Source of the DNA: Bacillota bacterium
GTDB lineage: Bacteria; Bacillota; Clostridia; Lachnospirales; Lachnospiraceae
Length of the DNA stretch: 64,000 bases
Assembly (NCBI GenBank): GCA_023402845.1
Contig: JAEYFP010000007.1
Span: forward strand, 1-64,000
Direction: 5' to 3'
Part shown: one piece after another, positions 17,279 to 26,302 of the stretch
How the letters are laid out: the number at the start of each line of letters is the position of its first letter
How positions within the stretch are numbered: the stretch's first letter is position 1
The notes under the pieces: model-generated
Told to the model about the DNA's origin: nothing
Databases searched by the model: none
Seen by the model: the letters and a program-made list of their open reading frames with translations, nothing else
Made by a program: the position numbers and the translations under genes

Positions 17279-19132
17279 TTATTCTAATATTCTGCGAAGA
17301 GCCGCACAGAGCTGCGTATTATCCGCATCATTACGTACCGCAATTCTAATGTAGTTCTTTCCCTCAAAGCCCTTTTTCTTGCTGCAGTCCTTAACCAATA
17401 TACCCGCATCCTCCAGCAGTCGGATTGTGAGTGATTCGGCTGATTGGGGAGCCGCCTCTGCGGCTGCATCCTCAGGAAGCAGTTCACACAAAATGTAATT
17501 TGCTGATGACCGAACGGGTCGAATACTCTTGATTTCGGAAAGCTCCGTAAACAGTCTGCGGCGGCTCTCCCGTATCTGTACTAAGGATGCCGCATAGTCA
17601 GCCGTGTATTTCTCCGCAATCTGCAAATAAAATTCCGCAAAGGAATTGATATTCCAAATCGCCGTTTCGGATCTGATCTGCCTGATCAGCGTCTCGTCGC
17701 AGGAGGCCAGAACACCGAGACGCAGCCCTGGGACACCAAACGATTTCGAAATACTCTTCACTACGACAAGATTCCGATATTCTTTTAAAATATCCTTCTT
17801 CAGAAAAGAATTCTGGTCTGCTTGACCTTCGGAGTCAATCTCTGCGAAATCAACAAACGATTCATCCAAAAGCAGACGAATATTTCGCATACGGCACCAG
17901 TCCGCAAGCATATAGATACCCGAGCCGTCAATAAAGCTGCCGGACGGGTTGTCCGGATTGATTACGACAAGCTGCTCTATGTCCTTGTCTTCAAAAAATT
18001 CCATCAGTTCCTCTGCCGTATAGGAATAATCTGCGTTATTTGGATAAAAAGCGACAATTTCCTCCGCTTTCATGCGGTTTGGATATTCTTCGAATGTAGG
18101 ATAAACCACACCGGTCAATCCTTTGAATGTACTCATATATGCCTTGATCAGTTCGGCCGCTCCGTTACCGACACAGATCTGCTCCTGCTTTAAGCCAAAA
18201 TATTTGGCAGCCAGAAGGCTGTTGACAGACATACCGGACGGGTATTCGCAAAGAAGCGTGTCAAAACCGGCTTTCAGTTCCTCCTTTAAACGAGTGCACG
18301 GATAATAGGGATTGACAAGATAACAGAAGTCCTTCAGCCGTTCATAACGCCAATAGCCGCCATAACGGCTCTGAATCTTGTGGAGCTTCTCAGCCCCTGA
18401 TGCAAAAATCGTCTCTGCGATATCCAAATCCTGCACATCGTCGATTTCATACCACTTTTCATCTTCAAGCGGACATGCTTTTAATTCACACTGGTCCAGC
18501 AGTGTAATGACCTTCAGCACCTGCTCATAATACTCATTATGTCCGAGTGCCTTGCAGTAAGCTTCAAGAAACGGCACATATGAGCCTTCTGAAAACTCTT
18601 TACTGAATTTATAAATATTGACGGTCTTAAAATACGCATCCGTACACTTAAAATCAAACTCCTTTTTGGAAATGAAACGGGTGATGTTATTTTCATCATC
18701 AAGCTTCACAACGGTTCCATCCATCCAGCTTTCATAACGGGCCACAAGAGCAAGGGTCGGGTACGGATTTTTCAAAAGCCGATCCAGCATTCTATCCTCA
18801 AAAATAATGTCCGATTCGAGCAGCAGCGTATCCTCTTCAAGCATATACTCCTTCGCAAGATACAGCGAATAGATGTTGTTTGTCGTATTGTAAACTGTAT
18901 TTTCCACAAATACGACGGGTGTTTTGACCGGCAGTGTCTCTATATACGCCTTCAGCTTTTGGGCCTCATAGCCAACCACCAGCACAATTCTGGAAAGCGC
19001 ATACCTGTCAAGTGAAGCCAGTGCACGTTCGATCATCGTTTTTCCATTTACCTCGACCATGCATTTTGTCGCATTGCTCGTCAGTTCCTTCAATCGTTTT
19101 CCCATACCCGCTGCCAAAATAATTGCCTGCAT
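17279..19132 (-). CDS. Fused sugar/choline-type nucleotidyltransferase and class I aminotransferase (PntC-like)
   Basis: 617 residues. Residues ~1-240 are a LicC/PntC-like nucleotidyltransferase: LAAGMGKRL at 7-14, ESDIIF at ~106-111, EIDDVQDL at ~229. Residues ~255-617 are a HisC-like fold-type I aminotransferase: NPDNPSG at 392-398, LLDESF with Asp423, PLP lysine Lys463 in SISKSFGVPGLRLG. The same fusion type is known from phosphonate-tailoring PntC proteins, where CMP-activation and 2-aminoethylphosphonate transamination are joined. No pepM or ppd gene is visible, so the substrate could instead be another aminoalcohol phosphate. Confidence 0.8.
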   Translation of the reverse strand: MQAIILAAGMGKRLKELTSNATKCMVEVNGKTMIERALASLDRYALSRIVLVVGYEAQKLKAYIETLPVKTPVVFVENTVYNTTNNIYSLYLAKEYMLEEDTLLLESDIIFEDRMLDRLLKNPYPTLALVARYESWMDGTVVKLDDENNITRFISKKEFDFKCTDAYFKTVNIYKFSKEFSEGSYVPFLEAYCKALGHNEYYEQVLKVITLLDQCELKACPLEDEKWYEIDDVQDLDIAETIFASGAEKLHKIQSRYGGYWRYERLKDFCYLVNPYYPCTRLKEELKAGFDTLLCEYPSGMSVNSLLAAKYFGLKQEQICVGNGAAELIKAYMSTFKGLTGVVYPTFEEYPNRMKAEEIVAFYPNNADYSYTAEELMEFFEDKDIEQLVVINPDNPSGSFIDGSGIYMLADWCRMRNIRLLLDESFVDFAEIDSEGQADQNSFLKKDILKEYRNLVVVKSISKSFGVPGLRLGVLASCDETLIRQIRSETAIWNINSFAEFYLQIAEKYTADYAASLVQIRESRRRLFTELSEIKSIRPVRSSANYILCELLPEDAAAEAAPQSAESLTIRLLEDAGILVKDCSKKKGFEGKNYIRIAVRNDADNTQLCAALRRILE

Positions 19133-19200
19133 CCTACCGCCCTTTTCCTTTACATTTAATTTCCCGGATCGTGTATTTCTGTTCTTTTTGCAATTTTATA

Positions 19201-19217
19201 ATACTATGCTATAGTAT
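19201..19217. promoter_or_regulatory. Inverted repeat upstream of ECF transporter gene
   Basis: ATACTAT-GCT-ATAGTAT, perfect 7-bp arms, in the ~200-nt divergent region between the fusion gene and the ECF S-component. A TTGCAATTTTATAATACT stretch overlaps it and may hold a promoter. No known riboswitch could be recognised in the rest of this stretch. Confidence 0.35.
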
Positions 19218-19335
19218 AGCAATTTTCTTATAGAAAAGCAATTTGATGAAGGAGAATTTCACTTTTTCATTGATCTTGAAGCAGGGATAGAGTAGACTAT
19301 TGGGAAAAGCAGCAGATGATAAGGAGGAATTATTT

Positions 19336-19914
19336 ATGAAAAAATCGAGGGATACAAAATTTGTTGTTGCGGCCGCCATGCTCGCAGCACTCACCTGCAT
19401 CGCGACAATCATCATCAAAATACCGACCCCAACGTTTGGCTACATCCATCTGGGTGACGGCTTCGTCCTGCTCTGCGGAATTTTACTCGGCCCCCTCTAC
19501 GGCGCACTTTCTGCCGGAATCGGCTCCATGTTTGCCGACCTGTTTTCCGGATATATTGCCTTTGCGCCGGCGACCTTTGTAATCAAGGCCGTAACTGCTT
19601 TGATTGCATCAATTTTATTCCGTTTGATCAAAAAAATATACGCCTCTGCTTCGGGCGAATATGCCGGTATTTTGATTGCCGGCGTAATGGGAGAGGCGTT
19701 TATGGTAATCGGTTATTTTGTTTTTGAAATTTTTCTTGCAATGATCACCGCCGGACAGTTCACGAACACTGCTTTCGCAGCAGGTGTCAGTTCCTCTGCC
19801 ACAGGAATTCCTTTCAACATTGTACAGGGCTTTATCGGCATCGTTATTACGGCGCTTCTGCTGCCGCTACTAAAGAAGATACCGGATGTCCGTGCGTGGA
19901 TCAGCGCCGAATAA
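19336..19914 (+). CDS. ECF transporter S component
   Basis: 192 residues, very hydrophobic, about five or six membrane segments, with the substrate-binding S-component pattern (GYIHLGDGFVLLCGILLGP, ~33-51, then GALSAGIGSMFADLFSG). It would bind a vitamin-like substrate and work with a shared EcfA/A'/T module that is not in this window. ATG 19336 follows AAGGAGGA. The ligand cannot be deduced; the closest impression is the DUF1393/HmpT group. Confidence 0.8.
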   Translation: MKKSRDTKFVVAAAMLAALTCIATIIIKIPTPTFGYIHLGDGFVLLCGILLGPLYGALSAGIGSMFADLFSGYIAFAPATFVIKAVTALIASILFRLIKKIYASASGEYAGILIAGVMGEAFMVIGYFVFEIFLAMITAGQFTNTAFAAGVSSSATGIPFNIVQGFIGIVITALLLPLLKKIPDVRAWISAE

Positions 19915-19941
19915 CCAAGTCTTTCTCAAGGCAGAACCGCC

Positions 19942-20130
19942 CTATTTCCTCCGTCTGTAGCTTCCAAGCTTTCCACCGATGCTGCCTGTTTCTTTGGCAG
20001 ACAGCGATTCCCAGCCATCGGTAAGCACGCGGTCCAAAAGACCCATTTCTGCCGCAATTTCATATTTCATCTTTTCTTCCTCGGACAGCTCCTGCGGGTA
20101 ACGAAGCTCTTCCTTCTTTTTTTTGCCCAT
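19942..20130 (-). CDS. SspF-like small acid-soluble spore protein
   Basis: 62 residues, basic N and C termini. The core MKYEIAAEMGLLDRVLTDGW followed by LSAKETGSIGG resembles alpha/beta-type SASPs of the SspF subgroup, which bind and protect forespore DNA. ATG 20130 follows GAAGGAG, but that ribosome binding site is inside a 16-bp perfect hairpin (20133-20174). The convergent ECF gene ends 27 nt away. Expression would be expected in the forespore; no sigma-G promoter was identified with confidence. Confidence 0.75.
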   Translation of the reverse strand: MGKKKKEELRYPQELSEEEKMKYEIAAEMGLLDRVLTDGWESLSAKETGSIGGKLGSYRRRK

Positions 20131-20132
20131 AA

Positions 20133-20174
20133 AAATACTCCTTCTATAATAGAATCTATATAGAAGGAGTATTT
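20133..20174. promoter_or_regulatory. Perfect hairpin sequestering the spore-protein ribosome binding site
   Basis: Arms 20133-20148 and 20159-20174 are perfectly complementary (16 bp) with a 10-nt loop. On the minus strand the 3' arm contains the AGAAGGAG Shine-Dalgarno of the SASP gene and the 5' arm the complementary CTCCTTCT. Readthrough RNA from the PspC gene would fold this and hide the site. With the following Ts it may also work as a terminator. Confidence 0.7.
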
Positions 20175-20209
20175 CATAATTTTTTGTAAATATTCACGTA
20201 AACTGCCTA

Positions 20210-20404
20210 TTAGATAGATTTTTCCGGCATGATAATGGCGGCGATAAAATAAGCTAAAATGCCCCATCCCATGCACATGAAAACAACCATGATAAGGCGT
20301 ACAATCGTCGGATCCATATTCAAATATTCCGCAAAACCGCCGCAAACTCCGCAAATCATTCTTTCCGTTCTCGATTTCGTCAATCTCCTGTATTCATCCT
20401 GCAT
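20210..20404 (-). CDS. PspC domain membrane protein
   Basis: 64 residues. The N-terminal PspC signature (TKSRTERMICGVCGGFAEYL, ~9-28) is followed by one hydrophobic helix (~36-58). PspC-domain proteins sense or respond to envelope stress. ATG 20404 follows AGAAGGAGGA. It lies 21 nt downstream of the DUF4097 gene and is probably its operon partner. Confidence 0.9.
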   Translation of the reverse strand: MQDEYRRLTKSRTERMICGVCGGFAEYLNMDPTIVRLIMVVFMCMGWGILAYFIAAIIMPEKSI

Positions 20405-20425
20405 TTCTGATTCCTCCTTCTATTA

Positions 20426-21337
20426 TCATTCAAACGATATGTCGACATTACCCATTGCACACTCTAATTTCATTTTTTTCTCCGCATCGTTGTCAACCCT
20501 CTTTTCGCTGATGCCGCTGAAGGAAACACGTCCTTCTCCCTGCTGATCGATCGTCACATTGCCGAGAGCGGCTTCAATATCATAATCATAGTCCTGATAA
20601 TTACCTGCTATGGAAAGCTCAATATTCCCAAATGCACACGAAACATCCAAATCGCCGTTTATTTCACCGCCATACAACAGCTCCCCTGCACCGGCCTGAA
20701 AATACACATCCTGAACCGTAGAATCCCTGCATTCCACCTTGCCTGCTCCGATTTCCATCCGCAGCTGATCCACTGTCAGATCTTTGCATGTAAGCTCTCC
20801 CGCGCCGACCTCCACTGTCATCTCCTCTGCCGTCAGACCCTTCACAATTCCTTTTCCTGCGCCCAGCTTAAGTTCTGCAAATTCGAATTCGGCTCCTTTG
20901 GGAACATACAGCGTTATAGAATGTTTAAAAGCAGGCTTTAAATGATGCCGCACACTTTTTACATACAGCGTACCGTTTTGTTCAAAGCATTTCAAATCCG
21001 AAACATTCCGGGCGGCAATCTTATAAACCGCTCCGTCCCATTCCATCACCTCAAGCTCACAGGCACCGACTTCCAAAGAAAGCTCCCGGACATCCTCTTT
21101 GGCACAGATATTGTCATTTTCATAAAACCCTCCTGTACTTTCCGAAGATAAAGAATCATCATCCTCACCGTTAAAAGCAGCTGCATTGACATAGAACGGA
21201 TAAGAAAAGCCGCCTCTGAGTGCAATGGACCCTGTCTGCCTGAAACCGCCGAAAATTCCTCCGATCAGAACAAGCACAAGTCCGATGGCACAAAGTCCCG
21301 ATGCAACAATCAGACATCTCTTTATAAAATCATTCAT
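20426..21337 (-). CDS. DUF4097-type membrane-anchored beta-repeat protein
   Basis: 303 residues. An N-terminal membrane anchor (~7-30) precedes an extracytoplasmic domain with regularly spaced repeats of the form EVGAGELTCKDLTVDQL and EIGAGKVECRDSTVQDV (~150-220), typical of DUF4097 stacked beta strands. The start at 21337 (AAAGGAGA upstream) overlaps the stop of the preceding gene as ATGA; a long upstream extension in the same frame is spurious. Usually found with PspC and DUF1700 proteins in envelope-response operons, as here; biochemical role unknown. Confidence 0.85.
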   Translation of the reverse strand: MNDFIKRCLIVASGLCAIGLVLVLIGGIFGGFRQTGSIALRGGFSYPFYVNAAAFNGEDDDSLSSESTGGFYENDNICAKEDVRELSLEVGACELEVMEWDGAVYKIAARNVSDLKCFEQNGTLYVKSVRHHLKPAFKHSITLYVPKGAEFEFAELKLGAGKGIVKGLTAEEMTVEVGAGELTCKDLTVDQLRMEIGAGKVECRDSTVQDVYFQAGAGELLYGGEINGDLDVSCAFGNIELSIAGNYQDYDYDIEAALGNVTIDQQGEGRVSFSGISEKRVDNDAEKKMKLECAMGNVDISFE

Positions 21338-21831
21338 ACGATAATCTCCTTTCTCCGAAAGGGAGCACTGCATAGATTTACGGTGCCTTTGAATACTGCC
21401 GGCAGCAGCTTTCCGCAAATAAGAGTTGTCAGGATCAGGAACAAAAGCCCGATCGCCAGAGCCAGCAGACCGGCGCCAAGCACGACAAAGCCGGCAAGCG
21501 GCGCATGGAACAGATAGAAAAATCCAAAAATAACCGCTACAATTCCGGCTGCAAAGCAGCCCACAGCCGCCGCGCCAAAGCCAATTACCAACGCAGTCAG
21601 CATTACAAGTATGGAAAATGCAAGCGCCAAAACGACAATTCCTACTGTCAGTCCAACCGGAATGATGATCGGCGCCGCAAGGACACAAAGGAGCACCAGC
21701 AATACCGTTTTAAATCCGTTATTGTTAGGTGTTGTCCTTGCCGTATATTCTGCAGAGGATGTTTTATTTTCTGTTGATGAGGTAGAATTTTCAGATAGCA
21801 TCTCCACCGGAGAAGCTGTTGTTTCTTCCAT
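21334..21831 (-). CDS. DUF1700/HAAS-like multi-pass membrane protein
   Basis: 165 residues. A polar Ser/Thr/Glu-rich N terminus (~1-40) is followed by four or five Gly/Ala/Leu-rich membrane helices, like the C-terminal half of DUF1700 proteins. The helical N-terminal HAAS domain is not obvious. ATG 21831 follows AGAAGGAAGGG. It is translationally coupled to the DUF4097 gene by ATGA. The PadR regulator often found with this pair is absent here. Confidence 0.7.
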   Translation of the reverse strand: MEETTASPVEMLSENSTSSTENKTSSAEYTARTTPNNNGFKTVLLVLLCVLAAPIIIPVGLTVGIVVLALAFSILVMLTALVIGFGAAAVGCFAAGIVAVIFGFFYLFHAPLAGFVVLGAGLLALAIGLLFLILTTLICGKLLPAVFKGTVNLCSAPFRRKEIIV

Positions 21832-21902
21832 AAGATTCCCTTCCTTCTGTATTTTATGTATGAAGCTTACTACAGAAAAAACGGACTGTAAATAGGATTT
21901 CG

Positions 21903-21930
21903 ACTTATCGTGACAATTGTCACGATAAGT
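21903..21930. promoter_or_regulatory. 28-nt perfect palindrome, probable operator of the envelope operon
   Basis: ACTTATCGTGACAA and its exact reverse complement are fused without spacer. A minus-strand TTGTCA followed after 16 nt by TATTTA could be a promoter whose -35 lies within the palindrome. No T-run follows on either side, so an operator is more likely than a terminator. Confidence 0.6.
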
Positions 21931-21958
21931 TGTGACAAAACATAGGAAGCCGCATGAC

Positions 21959-22804
21959 TCAGTTTTCCTGATCCAGACTTGCATTGGAATGAAAGAAAAA
22001 TCCGCTGTCATTTTCTCTTACAATTACATTCCAAAGTCCTTCGTTGCCGGCCTTTCTATAAAAAATACTATAAATTCCGCCGTCGTCAACACTTCCCGCA
22101 GTACAGGTGATCTCATGCAGCACAACATCGCTCTTTTTGATGTAATAGGCATCGTAATCACTGCTGTATGAACAATCCGGCTTCCTGTTCATTTCCGACA
22201 GGCCAAGTCCGGTCATTTCATGAAGCAATTCTTCCAAATAGGCGGAAGAATATTTTACAACATCAATCCTTTCCGTTTTTCCAAACAGCATGGATGCCTC
22301 CGTCTGCTCCTCTAAAGAAAGTTTTTCGCCGGCAGCTCCGCTACTTTTTAATACAGCTGTCAAATCAATTTGGGAAGGAACCTCATAGCTGCAGGACAGG
22401 AAACCGTTTGCCCTCTCTTCGTTGAAATAATCAGTAAAAACAGCCAAATCTTCCTCTGTCAGCTGCGTACTGATGACCTGCGCCACCGCCGCACCGCCTG
22501 TCGATTGATTCCGAACTGTGCTGACAGAATCGGCAGTCCCGACATTTACATTGCCGTTCTCCATATCGGTGTTCTCATCTCCGGAGAGGCTTCCTGCGGC
22601 TCCCTTAGGGTTTTTAAGGTATGATACGGAAGAGACAGTATCCTCCGCCTCTTCCGTATTGCTTTCATTCCGTTCCTTAAGCGGTATAACCGGCTCCTGT
22701 GACAAAATATCCAGCCGGCTGCCGCAGCCGATGCATCCCGACACCAGCAGGACTGCAAGTCCCGCTGCAATCAAATGTCTCTTTGTTTGTTCCTTTGTAT
22801 TCAA
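21959..22804 (-). CDS. Putative lipoprotein, unknown function
   Basis: 281 residues from TTG 22804, which has AGGGGATAAGG just upstream and begins 25 nt after the clpB stop; an ATG at 22876 would overlap clpB. A basic N terminus and hydrophobic helix end in a lipobox (LLVSGC, followed by a second Cys). A low-complexity polar linker rich in Ser/Glu/Asn (~25-110) leads to a ~170-residue folded domain I do not recognise. Predicted to be attached to the outer face of the membrane. Confidence 0.7.
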   Translation of the reverse strand: MNTKEQTKRHLIAAGLAVLLVSGCIGCGSRLDILSQEPVIPLKERNESNTEEAEDTVSSVSYLKNPKGAAGSLSGDENTDMENGNVNVGTADSVSTVRNQSTGGAAVAQVISTQLTEEDLAVFTDYFNEERANGFLSCSYEVPSQIDLTAVLKSSGAAGEKLSLEEQTEASMLFGKTERIDVVKYSSAYLEELLHEMTGLGLSEMNRKPDCSYSSDYDAYYIKKSDVVLHEITCTAGSVDDGGIYSIFYRKAGNEGLWNVIVRENDSGFFFHSNASLDQEN

Positions 22805-22829
22805 CCTTATCCCCTGATTCTTTGTTCCG

Positions 22830-25418
22830 CTATTGTTTTTCCACGCGGGCAGCAAGCACGCCGTCCCTGATATCAAGCAAAATCGTATCGCCTTGCATTA
22901 CATCGCCGGACAAAATCAGCCTGGCTGCGAGTGTCTCCACATGCTTCTGGACGTAACGCTTCAGCGGCCTTGCCCCATACACAGGATCATAGCCATTTTC
23001 CACAATAAACCGCTCTGCCGCAGCCGTTAAAGCAATGTGTAAATTGCGATCCGACAAACGACGATTTAAATCAGCCATCAATAATTTGATAATACCGCCG
23101 ATATTGTTCTTTGTCAAAGGCTTGAATAAAATCATTTCATCCAGACGATTTAAAAATTCCGGCCTGAAATGTGCACGCAGCTCATTCATGACCAGCTCCT
23201 CCGCGTCTGTCGTGATTGTACCGCCCTCATCAATGCCCTCCAACAAATATTCCGAGCCGATATTGGAGGTCATAATCAGAATTGTATTTTTAAAATCCAC
23301 AGTCCTGCCCTGTGAATCGGTGATCCGGCCGTCATCCAGCACCTGCAGCAGCACATTGAATACGTCAGGATGTGCTTTTTCAATCTCATCAAACAGTACT
23401 ACGGAATACGGCTTTCTCCTGACTGCCTCAGTCAATTGTCCGCCCTCCTCATAACCCACATAGCCGGGAGGTGCACCAATCAAACGTGATACGGAATATT
23501 TCTCCATATATTCACTCATATCGATCCGCACCATATTTCCCTCATCATCAAACAGACTCTGAGCCAGTGCTTTGGCCAGCTCGGTTTTACCGACACCGGT
23601 TGGTCCTAAGAACAAAAACGAGCCGATGGGCTTTGTCGGATCTTTGATGCCCGCCTTGGAGCGGATAATCGCCTCGGTTACCTTTGTCACACCCTCATCC
23701 TGCCCGATGACACGCTTATGCAGCTCTTCATCCAGATGCAGCGTCTTGCTGCGCTCGCTTTCTGTCAACTTTGCGACCGGAATCCCCGTCCAGCGTGAAA
23801 TAATTCTTGCGATTTCCTCCTCGGATACATTTTCATGCACAAGAGAAAGGCCCTCATTTTTCACTCTTTCTTCCTCAATTGAAAGCTGCTCCTTTAACTT
23901 TGGCAGCCGGCCGTACTGCAGCTCGCCGACCTTACTCAAATCACCCTCCCGGCTTAAAATTTCAATTTGATTGTTAGTCTCCTCGATTTCCTCACGCAGC
24001 TTCTGCAGCTTTTCGAGTGATGCCTTTTCATTTTCCCACTGAGCCATATGCGTATTTTTCTCATCACTCAGTTCTGCAAGTTCTTTCTGCAATGCTGCAA
24101 GGCGGTCTTTGCTAAGTGTATCCGTCTCCTTTTTCAGCGCCTCGGCTTCGATGGACATCTGTGTTACCTTTCGGCTCAATTCGTCTAACTCCGTCGGCAT
24201 CGAATCCAGTTCTGTCTTGATCAGCGCACACGCCTCATCAACAAGATCAATCGCCTTATCCGGTAAAAAACGATCGGAAATATACCGGTGTGACAGCACC
24301 GCTGCCGACACCAGCGCCGCATCTGTAATTTTTACATGGTGAAAATTCTCATAACGCTCCTTCAGCCCCCGCAGAATTGATATCGTATCCTCCACAGTCG
24401 GCTCATTTACCAAAACAGGCTGAAAACGTCTCTCAAGCGCCGCGTCTTTTTCAATATACTGTCTATATTCATCAAGTGTCGTTGCACCGATGCAATGTAG
24501 CTCACCTCTGGCAAGCATCGGCTTTAACATATTACCCGCATCGAGGGCACCATCCGTCTTTCCGGCACCCACGATTGTATGCAGCTCATCGATGAACAGA
24601 ATGATCTGTCCATCCGAGTTTTTTACATCCTCAAGCACCGCCTTTAACCGTTCCTCAAATTCGCCGCGGTATTTTGCACCCGCCACGAGTGCACCCATAT
24701 CCAATGCAAAAATCTTTTTATTCTTGAGGCCCTCCGGCACGTCGCCGCGCACAATCCGCTGTGCGAGACCTTCCACGACCGCTGTCTTACCAACACCCGG
24801 CTCACCGATCAGCACCGGATTATTTTTTGTCTTTCTTGACAAAATACGAATCACATTCCTGATTTCATGATCTCTGCCGATAACCGGATCGAGCTTCTGA
24901 CCTCTTGCGCGCTCCACGAGCTCCTGTCCATATTTTTCAAGCGTATCATAGGTCGCCTCCGGGTTGTCACTCGTCACCCTCTGATTGCCTCTTACCGTCG
25001 AAAGCGCCTGCAAAAAACGCTCCCGGGTGATGCCATATTCCTTAAAGACTGCCTTCATCGCTTCATTCGGGTACTTTAGAAGAGCAAGAAACAGATGCTC
25101 TACGGAAACATATTCATCTCCCATCTGTTTCGCTTCATCCTCGGCATGGATCAGTACCTTGTTCAGATGCTGCCCGATATAAACCTGTCCCCCCTGCACC
25201 TTGACACGCTTTTCCAGCCGACTCTCCGCATTATTTACAAAATGCTCCTTCTGAATTTCCATTTTTTCGATCAGCTTCAAGATCAAACTGTCTTCCTGCG
25301 TCAAAAGTGCATACAACAGATGTTCCTGTTCGATTTCCTGATTGCCGAATTCATAGGCCAGCTTTTCACATACATTAACCGCTTCTATTGATTTTTGTGT
25401 AAACTTATTGATATTCAT
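22830..25418 (-). CDS. clpB: ATP-dependent disaggregase ClpB
   Basis: 862 residues. Order: Clp N domain ([18 protein letters not shown] repeats), AAA1 with Walker A GEPGVGKT, a long M-domain coiled coil (~400-530), AAA2 with Walker A GPTGVGKT, and the C-terminal D2-small domain. With DnaK it resolubilises aggregated proteins. ATG 25418 follows GAGGAGGCG. A CIRCE operator overlaps its promoter, so HrcA repression is indicated. Confidence 0.97.
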   Translation of the reverse strand: MNINKFTQKSIEAVNVCEKLAYEFGNQEIEQEHLLYALLTQEDSLILKLIEKMEIQKEHFVNNAESRLEKRVKVQGGQVYIGQHLNKVLIHAEDEAKQMGDEYVSVEHLFLALLKYPNEAMKAVFKEYGITRERFLQALSTVRGNQRVTSDNPEATYDTLEKYGQELVERARGQKLDPVIGRDHEIRNVIRILSRKTKNNPVLIGEPGVGKTAVVEGLAQRIVRGDVPEGLKNKKIFALDMGALVAGAKYRGEFEERLKAVLEDVKNSDGQIILFIDELHTIVGAGKTDGALDAGNMLKPMLARGELHCIGATTLDEYRQYIEKDAALERRFQPVLVNEPTVEDTISILRGLKERYENFHHVKITDAALVSAAVLSHRYISDRFLPDKAIDLVDEACALIKTELDSMPTELDELSRKVTQMSIEAEALKKETDTLSKDRLAALQKELAELSDEKNTHMAQWENEKASLEKLQKLREEIEETNNQIEILSREGDLSKVGELQYGRLPKLKEQLSIEEERVKNEGLSLVHENVSEEEIARIISRWTGIPVAKLTESERSKTLHLDEELHKRVIGQDEGVTKVTEAIIRSKAGIKDPTKPIGSFLFLGPTGVGKTELAKALAQSLFDDEGNMVRIDMSEYMEKYSVSRLIGAPPGYVGYEEGGQLTEAVRRKPYSVVLFDEIEKAHPDVFNVLLQVLDDGRITDSQGRTVDFKNTILIMTSNIGSEYLLEGIDEGGTITTDAEELVMNELRAHFRPEFLNRLDEMILFKPLTKNNIGGIIKLLMADLNRRLSDRNLHIALTAAAERFIVENGYDPVYGARPLKRYVQKHVETLAARLILSGDVMQGDTILLDIRDGVLAARVEKQ

Positions 25419-25489
25419 TCTTTCGCCTCCTCGCACCATCTATGATTCTCTTCCAAAGTTTTTCTATTCTTTGTTTACTTGTTATATAA

Positions 25490-25532
25490 TATATAGCACA
25501 CGTTGTTAGCACTGTCAACGGTCGAGTGCTAA
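25490..25532 (-). promoter_or_regulatory. clpB promoter with CIRCE operator
   Basis: CIRCE: TTAGCACTG-N9-GAGTGCTAA at 25506-25532, one mismatch from the consensus arms. The minus-strand -35 TTGACA (25518-25513) lies inside the operator; after 17 nt comes TATATA (25495-25490). HrcA binding would block RNA polymerase. Confidence 0.92.
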
Positions 25533-25541
25533 AATAAGCAT

Positions 25542-25581
25542 AAAAAATTTGTGAAGCCTTGATTAATCGACTTCACAAATT
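25542..25581 (-). terminator. Terminator of the liv operon
   Basis: AATTTGTGAAG / CTTCACAAATT, perfect 11-bp stem followed on the minus strand by a T-run. It separates livF from clpB. Confidence 0.85.
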
Positions 25582-25597
25582 ATGATTTACATACCAT

Positions 25598-26302
25598 CTA
25601 TAACCCAAGATACGCTTTTTTTACTTTTTCATCATTCAGCAGTTCTCTTGCTTCACCGCTCATAGAAATGCGGCCCGTCTCCAAAACATATGCCCGGTCG
25701 GCTATAGACAGTGCCATTTTTGCATTCTGCTCCACAAGCAGAACCGTGATGCCCTGCTTATGCACTTCCCTGATAATGTTAAATATTTCTTTTACGAGAA
25801 GCGGCGAAAGACCCATGGATGGTTCATCCATTAAAATAATCTTGGGTCTGCTCATCAATGCGCGTCCTACGGCAAGCATCTGCTGCTCGCCTCCGGACAG
25901 CGTCCCCGCAAGCTGCTTCCTTCTCTCTTTCAGCCTTGGAAACCTTTCAAACACTTCTCTCATGGATGCCTGAATTCCGTCCTTATCATTTCTGATATAA
26001 GCTCCCATTTCCAGGTTTTCTCCTACCGTCATTGCCGGAAAGATATGGCGTCCCTCAGGAACATGAGCCATACCGATCGTAATAATTTTACTGGGTTCTA
26101 TTTTAGTCAGGTCGCTTCCGTCATACACAATGCTTCCCTGCATCGATTTTTTCAAACCGGTAATAGTATGAAGAATCGTTGTTTTTCCGGCTCCGTTTGC
26201 TCCGATCAGGGAAACGATCTCACCGTCATTCACAGTCAGGCTGACATCATAAATGGCATGAATTGCTCCATAGCTTACGTTTAAGTCCTTTACCTCTAAC
26301 AT
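25598..26302 (-). CDS. livF: Branched-chain amino acid ABC transporter ATPase LivF
   Basis: 234 residues, one ABC domain: Walker A GANGAGKTT, signature LSGGEQQML, Walker B KIILMDEPSMGLSP. The HVPEGRHIFP motif is characteristic of LivF. It powers the LivHM permease. The start overlaps the end of livG by 7 nt. Last gene of the liv operon. Confidence 0.95.
   Translation of the reverse strand: MLEVKDLNVSYGAIHAIYDVSLTVNDGEIVSLIGANGAGKTTILHTITGLKKSMQGSIVYDGSDLTKIEPSKIITIGMAHVPEGRHIFPAMTVGENLEMGAYIRNDKDGIQASMREVFERFPRLKERRKQLAGTLSGGEQQMLAVGRALMSRPKIILMDEPSMGLSPLLVKEIFNIIREVHKQGITVLLVEQNAKMALSIADRAYVLETGRISMSGEARELLNDEKVKKAYLGL

Noticed and set aside
20426..21688. 420-codon version of the DUF4097 gene
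   Set aside because: The first ~117 codons overlap the DUF1700-like gene in another frame; ATG 21337 has the ribosome binding site, membrane anchor and ATGA overlap.
21903..21930. Palindrome as a rho-independent terminator of the lipoprotein or upstream gene
   Set aside because: No T-run follows on either strand, and it lies upstream of an operon start rather than after a stop codon in the right direction.
22804..22876. ATG start at 22876 for the lipoprotein gene
   Set aside because: It would overlap clpB coding sequence and place 24 extra residues before the signal peptide; TTG 22804 has the ribosome binding site and a normal lipoprotein N terminus.
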